From JAZKFT01 sp963845495 (GTDB lineage Bacteria > Bacteroidota > Bacteroidia > Chitinophagales > Chitinophagaceae): 45,750 bases of DNA. Below the pieces are notes generated by a model. That model saw only the letters and a list, made by a program, of their open reading frames with translations. It made no database searches and was not told the DNA's origin. Location: contig CAWJTH010000210.1 in NCBI GenBank assembly GCA_963845495.1, positions 1 to 45,750 on the forward strand, in the 5' to 3' direction. The translations under genes were made by a program, and so were the position numbers. Each line of letters starts with the position of its first letter. Position 1 is the stretch's first letter. Below, in pieces: positions 41,297-45,750 of this stretch.

Positions 41297-42157
41297 TTAA
41301 AATGCATGCGTACGCCTATAGCTACCCGGCGTACGGCCGGTCAGTTTTGTGAAGACCCTTGAAAAATAGGAAAGGTCGTCGAAGCCCGTTTCTGCCGCGA
41401 TCACGGACAAGGTCATGTCGGAAGCGACCAATAGGAACTGTGCCCTTTCTATCCTTTTTGATCGGATCAAGGCCAGCGGACGCTCGCCCGTTTCCTGCTG
41501 GAACAACCTTGAAAAATAATCGGTGCTAAGGTTCGCCCTTGTGGCCAAAGCATCCACCGTCAACTTTTCACGCAGGTTGGTAAAAATATAGTCCAGCGTT
41601 TCCGGGATCTTGGGCGAAATGTTCCTGTGCGAGGCAAGCCTGAAACCGTCGTATATAAACCGCGACAACAACTGCATGATGATGCCCTCTGTTTCCAGAA
41701 GGACGGCCAGGGGCAGTTGCTTGTTGCGGTCCAGAAAAGAACGGATGACCGGGTTCTTTTCATACACCTTGGGGTTGTCAGACGAACGGAGGTCGCGGCC
41801 CGGGTTGAGCTGTATGATCCTTTCCAGTCCGGCAATATCCGCCGGCAAGGCTGGCCTTTTGAACAGCTTCCGGTTGGCGGCAAACAGAGAATCACCAACG
41901 GCCGGCTCCTCCGAAAAATGGATATAGTACTGGCCAAGCACCCCATCGCAGCCCTGGTTGAACAACGTGAAGCTTGGGATAAGATACAGGTGGTTTTCTT
42001 CCAGCAACATTTTTTCATCCGGCGTGGACAGCCATCCCGACCCTTTGCTGATAAAATAAAGCCTGTAAAAAGGACTGACCACATTTTTATAATCCCAGCT
42101 TTTGTTCAATATGACCGCATCTGCATTCAATAATGAAAATGTATACTTGATGGACAT
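41297..42157 (-). CDS. AraC-family transcriptional regulator
   Basis: The 286-aa protein has an N-terminal cupin-like sensing domain (about 1-160, with LYFISKGSGWLSTPDEK and ENHLYLIPS) and a C-terminal double helix-turn-helix. The second part reads LTVDALATRANLSTDYFSRLFQQETGERPLALIRSKRIERAQ and LSVIAAETGFDDLSYFSRVFTKLTGRTPGSYRR, the AraC signature. Sugar binding by the cupin domain is typical. It is divergent from the first fucosidase gene with about 200 bp between starts, so control of the two fucosidases is likely. A short terminator follows its stop. Confidence 0.92.
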   Translation of the reverse strand: MSIKYTFSLLNADAVILNKSWDYKNVVSPFYRLYFISKGSGWLSTPDEKMLLEENHLYLIPSFTLFNQGCDGVLGQYYIHFSEEPAVGDSLFAANRKLFKRPALPADIAGLERIIQLNPGRDLRSSDNPKVYEKNPVIRSFLDRNKQLPLAVLLETEGIIMQLLSRFIYDGFRLASHRNISPKIPETLDYIFTNLREKLTVDALATRANLSTDYFSRLFQQETGERPLALIRSKRIERAQFLLVASDMTLSVIAAETGFDDLSYFSRVFTKLTGRTPGSYRRTHAF

Positions 42158-42355
42158 ATCCGGTACAGATTATTAGGGCGTTAAAATACGGCAATGTTTT
42201 CGGACGTTTTTTTAAAGGAATAAAAAAGATGGATAAAAAGCGGATTTGTCCAAAAAAATGGCTGCTTTGTTTAATCCACCATTGGCTGATTAAACCCATC
42301 TTTACAACATGCTTTCCCAACCAAATGGAAACCGGCGCCATAAATACATAGCTAT

Positions 42356-44020
42356 ATGAAAAGAAGGACTATCCTGAAACAACTGGGCCTTGCAATCCCA
42401 GCCTTGTCACTTGCGGCACGCTCAAACGCAAGGGATTTTTTTGAAGATTTTGCAGGTGGAGAAAAAATCATGAAAGGGCCTTTCCAGCCAAATTGGGATT
42501 CGTTGCAACAATTTAAAACGCCGGAATGGTTTAGGGATGCAAAGTTTGGCATGTGGGCACATTGGGGGCCGCAATGCCAGCCCGAGGCAGGTGATTGGTA
42601 TGCAAGGGGCATGTACCAGGAAGGCAGCGATAAATATAAATTCCACCTCGAAAAATATGGCCATCCATCCAAGTTTGGTTTCAAGGACGTGATAAACGAA
42701 TGGAAAGCCGAGAACTGGAACCCTGAAGAACTGGTTTCATTGTATAAAAGTGCGGGTGCCAAATACTTTATGGCACTTGCCAATCACCACGACAATTTCG
42801 ACCTGTACAAAAGCAGGTACCACAAATGGAACTCGGTCGACATCGGCCCAAAAAAAGACCTTGTCGGCGGCTGGGCAAAAGCGGCCAAAAAAAATGGCCT
42901 GCACTTTGGCGTGAGCGTACATGCCGCACACGCCTGGAGCTGGTACGAGACTGCCCAACGCTCCGATAAAAACGGCCCGTTGGCCGGCGTTCCCTACGAT
43001 GGAAAACTGACGAAAGCCGATGGCAAGGGCAAATGGTGGGACGGCTTGGACCCCCAAGAGCTGTATGCGCAAAACCATGCATTGAGCGAACACAGCGATG
43101 ATAACGGTGCCATCCATAAACAATGGAACTGGGGCAATGGCGTAAATGTGCCGACTAGAGAATACTGTGATAAATTTTTAAATCGCACCATCGATCTCAT
43201 CAACAAATACAACCCCGACCTTATTTATTTTGACGATACCGCTTTGCCGTTATGGCCGATCAGCGATGCAGGGTTGAAGATCGCCGCTCATCTGTACAAC
43301 AAAAGCATCAGGGAAAACAAAAAGCAGGAAGCGGTAATTTTCGGGAAGATACTGGATGAAAAGCAGCGCCGGTGCATGGTGTGGGATATTGAACGCGGCC
43401 AAAGCAATGCCATAGAACCGCTGCCTTGGCAGACCGATACCTGCATCGGCGATTGGCATTACAAGCGTTCCATTTACGATAACCATAAGTACAAATCAGC
43501 CAAAACGGTCATCCATACTTTAGTGGATGTGGTGAGCAAGAACGGCAACCTGTGCCTGAATATCCCCGTACGTGGCGATGGAACTATTGATGAACAAGAA
43601 AGAGACGTGGTAAACGAGATCGGCCGCTGGATGCAGAAAAACAGCGAATCGATATATAGCACACGGCCTTGGAAAATATTCGGCGAAGGCCCTGCGCAAG
43701 AAGGTGCCGCTGCATTAAGTGCCCAAGGCTTTAACGAGGGGAAAGGCAAACCTTTTACAGCCGAGGATATCCGCTTTACAACAAAGGATGGCGTGTTGTA
43801 TGCCACCTGCCTTGGTTGGCCAGATGATGGAAAACTGTTGATCAAGAGTTTGCGCAACAATAGCAATTATGTGCAATCCCGTATTGTAAACGTTATCTTG
43901 CTCAGCAACGGGCAACCGTTGACCTTCGAGCGGAAAGATGGAGGGCTTTTGGTTTCAATGCCCGTGGACAAACCTTCGGAAAGTTATGCCAATGCGCTAA
44001 AGATTGCTTTTACAAAGTAA
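42356..44020 (+). CDS. Alpha-L-fucosidase (GH29), Tat-type signal
   Basis: The 554-aa enzyme belongs to GH29, which releases L-fucose with retention. The N-terminus MKRRTILKQLGLAIPALSLA is a twin-arginine-type signal. Family motifs are MWAHWGPQCQPEAGDWYARGMY, GAKYFMALANHHDNFDLYKSRYHKWNSVDIGPKKDLV, and GVSVHAAHAWSW. PDLIYFDDTALPLW contains the expected nucleophile aspartate, and SKNGNLCLNIPVRGDGTID closes the catalytic barrel. A C-terminal beta domain follows (about 440-554). The catalytic acid/base is not conserved enough to place. It is probably controlled by the divergent AraC protein and lies 135 bp before a second GH29 gene. Confidence 0.9.
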   Translation: MKRRTILKQLGLAIPALSLAARSNARDFFEDFAGGEKIMKGPFQPNWDSLQQFKTPEWFRDAKFGMWAHWGPQCQPEAGDWYARGMYQEGSDKYKFHLEKYGHPSKFGFKDVINEWKAENWNPEELVSLYKSAGAKYFMALANHHDNFDLYKSRYHKWNSVDIGPKKDLVGGWAKAAKKNGLHFGVSVHAAHAWSWYETAQRSDKNGPLAGVPYDGKLTKADGKGKWWDGLDPQELYAQNHALSEHSDDNGAIHKQWNWGNGVNVPTREYCDKFLNRTIDLINKYNPDLIYFDDTALPLWPISDAGLKIAAHLYNKSIRENKKQEAVIFGKILDEKQRRCMVWDIERGQSNAIEPLPWQTDTCIGDWHYKRSIYDNHKYKSAKTVIHTLVDVVSKNGNLCLNIPVRGDGTIDEQERDVVNEIGRWMQKNSESIYSTRPWKIFGEGPAQEGAAALSAQGFNEGKGKPFTAEDIRFTTKDGVLYATCLGWPDDGKLLIKSLRNNSNYVQSRIVNVILLSNGQPLTFERKDGGLLVSMPVDKPSESYANALKIAFTK

Positions 44021-44155
44021 ATTCTTGAACAATCTTTGGTTAAACAGTCTGGTTATTGATGACAGTAAACCTTCAACTTTTAAAAATCAACCCAAACAAC
44101 GGAGAAGAAAACCAATTGCCATATAAATCGATTTCTGAAGAAACATCCCTTTAAC

Positions 44156-45750
44156 ATGAAGAAAAAAGCTTTCATCTTTTTGATTACAACCGCCGCATCA
44201 TTTTGGGGCGTATCGGCAAAAAGCCAGACCAAACCGGTGGCCGACGCCCCCGTCAATAAGCCCTTGAACAAAGAAATCGGTGAAGCAGGCAACGATACAG
44301 GTTTCGATATGGCACCTGAGACTACTATAGAAAATGTGCTGGCTGCAACAAGATTGATTGCCACAAAAATGCCCAAAGGCCCATACCAGCCAACGTGGGA
44401 ATCGTTAAAGGCCAACTATAAAGTACCCGCATGGTATGCCGGTGCTAAGTTTGGGCTTTGCATGCATTGGGGGCTTTACTCGGTGCCCGCCCACCACAAC
44501 GAATGGTACGAAAAACACATGTACACCAATTCCGACATGGGCAAATGGCACGAAGCGCAATTTGGCCCGCAGGACAAGTTTGGGTACAAGGACTTTATCC
44601 CGATGTTTACACAGGACAAATTTGACCCGCAGGCCTGGGCCGAACTGTTCAAAAAATCTGGGGCGAAGTTTGTAGCACCTACCTGCCAGCACCACGACGG
44701 CTTTGCCCTTTGGGACAGTAAGGTTGCCCCGTACAACGCCAAGGCGATGGGACCAAAACGTGATCTGATAGGAGAACTTTGCGCAGCAGTCCGTAATCAG
44801 GGGTTGAAGTTTGGTTTCACCAACCACCAGATAGAAAATTTCCAGTTCATCAACCCGCCGCCCGATATGCTGGAAAAGATGAAGGCCGAAAAAGCCGATC
44901 TTTTCGACCCAGCTTGGGCCACTTTTTACAATGTGGCCGATAGGAGCGATACCGCCTGCCAGCGCTTTTTGGTCAATTGGTTCGAACGGAACGTGGAGCT
45001 GATCGATAAATACCAGCCCGACATCCTTTGGTTCGATAACGGTATCGACCAACGTTTCTTGGATCCACTTAAATTGTTGGTTGCATCCTACTATTACAAC
45101 AGCGCAAAAAAATGGGGCAAGGATGTTACCTTGAATACCAAAAAGGCAGCATTCGCCCCATCCGGCACCAATATAAACACCATCGGATCGGTGCTCGATT
45201 TCGAGGGAAAGGTACCGCCCGGCATACGTACCGGCACTTGGGACGTTGATAGCCAAATAGGCAGCACCTGGGGTTACACCAGCGATATGCGGGTGTCTGG
45301 GCCAGAGGCCATTATAAACAGGTTGATAGACATTGTGAGCAAGAACGGGACGCTGATGCTGAACCTTTCCCCAAAGGCGGACGGCACCATACCGGCTGAA
45401 CAACAGCAAACATTGTTGGGCATCGGCAAATGGCTGGAAGTGAACGGCGAGGCCATCTATGACAGCCACAATTGGACAAAATTTGCCGAAGGCGGCAAGG
45501 ATGCCTTGAATGTACACTTCACGGTTAAGGGAGATATCCTTTATGCGATCATATCCGGTAAATGGCCCGGCGGCACCGTAACCATTAAATCACTGGCCAA
45601 AAGTGCAGAACTTATCGGCAAAATAACTTCGGTAACGATGCTCGGGGCGAAGGACAGTTTGGTATTTGCACAAGACGATAACGGGTTGAACGTGACATTG
45701 CCACCATCCGCCCCTTGCGATTTTGCCTATACGCTCAGGATCACGGGACT
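44156..45750 (+). CDS. Alpha-L-fucosidase (GH29), C-terminus beyond the window
   Basis: The frame from the ATG at 44156 stays open to the window end (531 residues seen). The signal peptide (about residues 1-24, MKKKAFIFLITTAASFWG, then AKSQ) is of Sec type, unlike the Tat-type signal of the upstream paralogue. A linker of about 45 residues precedes the GH29 catalytic domain: AKFGLCMHWGLYSVPAHHNEWY, KSGAKFVAPTCQHHDGFALWDS, and PDILWFDNGID with the expected nucleophile aspartate. SKNGTLMLNLSPKADGTIP ends the barrel and a C-terminal beta domain has begun, so only a few residues are probably missing. The two enzymes differ in sequence and probably in linkage preference or location. Confidence 0.88.
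   Translation, partial: MKKKAFIFLITTAASFWGVSAKSQTKPVADAPVNKPLNKEIGEAGNDTGFDMAPETTIENVLAATRLIATKMPKGPYQPTWESLKANYKVPAWYAGAKFGLCMHWGLYSVPAHHNEWYEKHMYTNSDMGKWHEAQFGPQDKFGYKDFIPMFTQDKFDPQAWAELFKKSGAKFVAPTCQHHDGFALWDSKVAPYNAKAMGPKRDLIGELCAAVRNQGLKFGFTNHQIENFQFINPPPDMLEKMKAEKADLFDPAWATFYNVADRSDTACQRFLVNWFERNVELIDKYQPDILWFDNGIDQRFLDPLKLLVASYYYNSAKKWGKDVTLNTKKAAFAPSGTNINTIGSVLDFEGKVPPGIRTGTWDVDSQIGSTWGYTSDMRVSGPEAIINRLIDIVSKNGTLMLNLSPKADGTIPAEQQQTLLGIGKWLEVNGEAIYDSHNWTKFAEGGKDALNVHFTVKGDILYAIISGKWPGGTVTIKSLAKSAELIGKITSVTMLGAKDSLVFAQDDNGLNVTLPPSAPCDFAYTLRITG

Noticed and set aside
44405..45517. Minus-strand open frame of 370 codons opposite the second fucosidase
   Set aside because: The plus strand encodes a clear GH29 enzyme; the reverse frame lacks any recognisable feature.

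Overview
The window looks like a chromosomal segment of a Bacteroidota bacterium, most likely of the Chitinophagaceae or a close relative. The evidence is a SusC/SusD pair, a T9SS type B (gliding-motility) sorting domain, signal peptides ending in AQ, and promoters of the TTTG-N19-TAnnTTTG type. The central part (about 6.9-40.6 kb) is AT-rich, by eye near 40% GC. It is flanked by two GC-richer blocks: 1-6.5 kb (about 60% in sampled lines, with a lower-GC patch) and 40.7-45.75 kb.

Block 1 (1-6.4 kb, minus strand) is a tight operon of four exported proteins: a small three-repeat protein, two paralogous YadA-head/tail-fibre-like surface proteins with a shared C-terminal module, and an unrecognised secreted protein cut by the window edge. 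A gene-free AT-rich stretch of about 0.9 kb follows.

Block 2 (7.2-40.6 kb) is backbone. It carries metabolism and housekeeping genes: a Tat-exported dienelactone hydrolase, a DoxX-like protein, lipB, an RluD-type pseudouridine synthase, thrS-infC, a transaldolase-like aldolase, SRP RNA, tsaC, dapD, trxA and tRNA-Leu(CAA). Envelope genes include a 15-PKD-domain T9SS cargo, a SusCD pair, a GDPD-like lipoprotein-size enzyme and a DUF58 protein. There is a yceI/hxlR divergent pair with a palindromic operator candidate, a fused GlcD/GlcF-like oxidase, a PD-(D/E)XK Rpn-like nuclease, a degenerate aromatic amino acid lyase without the MIO triad, and an SPFH/band-7 gene broken by two frameshifts.

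Block 3 (40.7-45.75 kb) begins directly after tRNA-Leu with a truncated integrase and inverted repeats, which suggests an old integration boundary. It continues with an AraC regulator and two GH29 alpha-L-fucosidases, the last one cut by the window end.

The most unusual signal is a family of degenerate 7-bp-period repeats, often arranged as inverted pairs. They fill many intergenic gaps of block 2, touch start and stop codons, abut the dapD promoter as 11 exact copies of GATTTTG, and occur in frame inside two genes (lipB and the 980-aa oxidase). They were not seen in the GC-rich blocks. All calls rest on reading the sequence and remembered family motifs; no database search was run.
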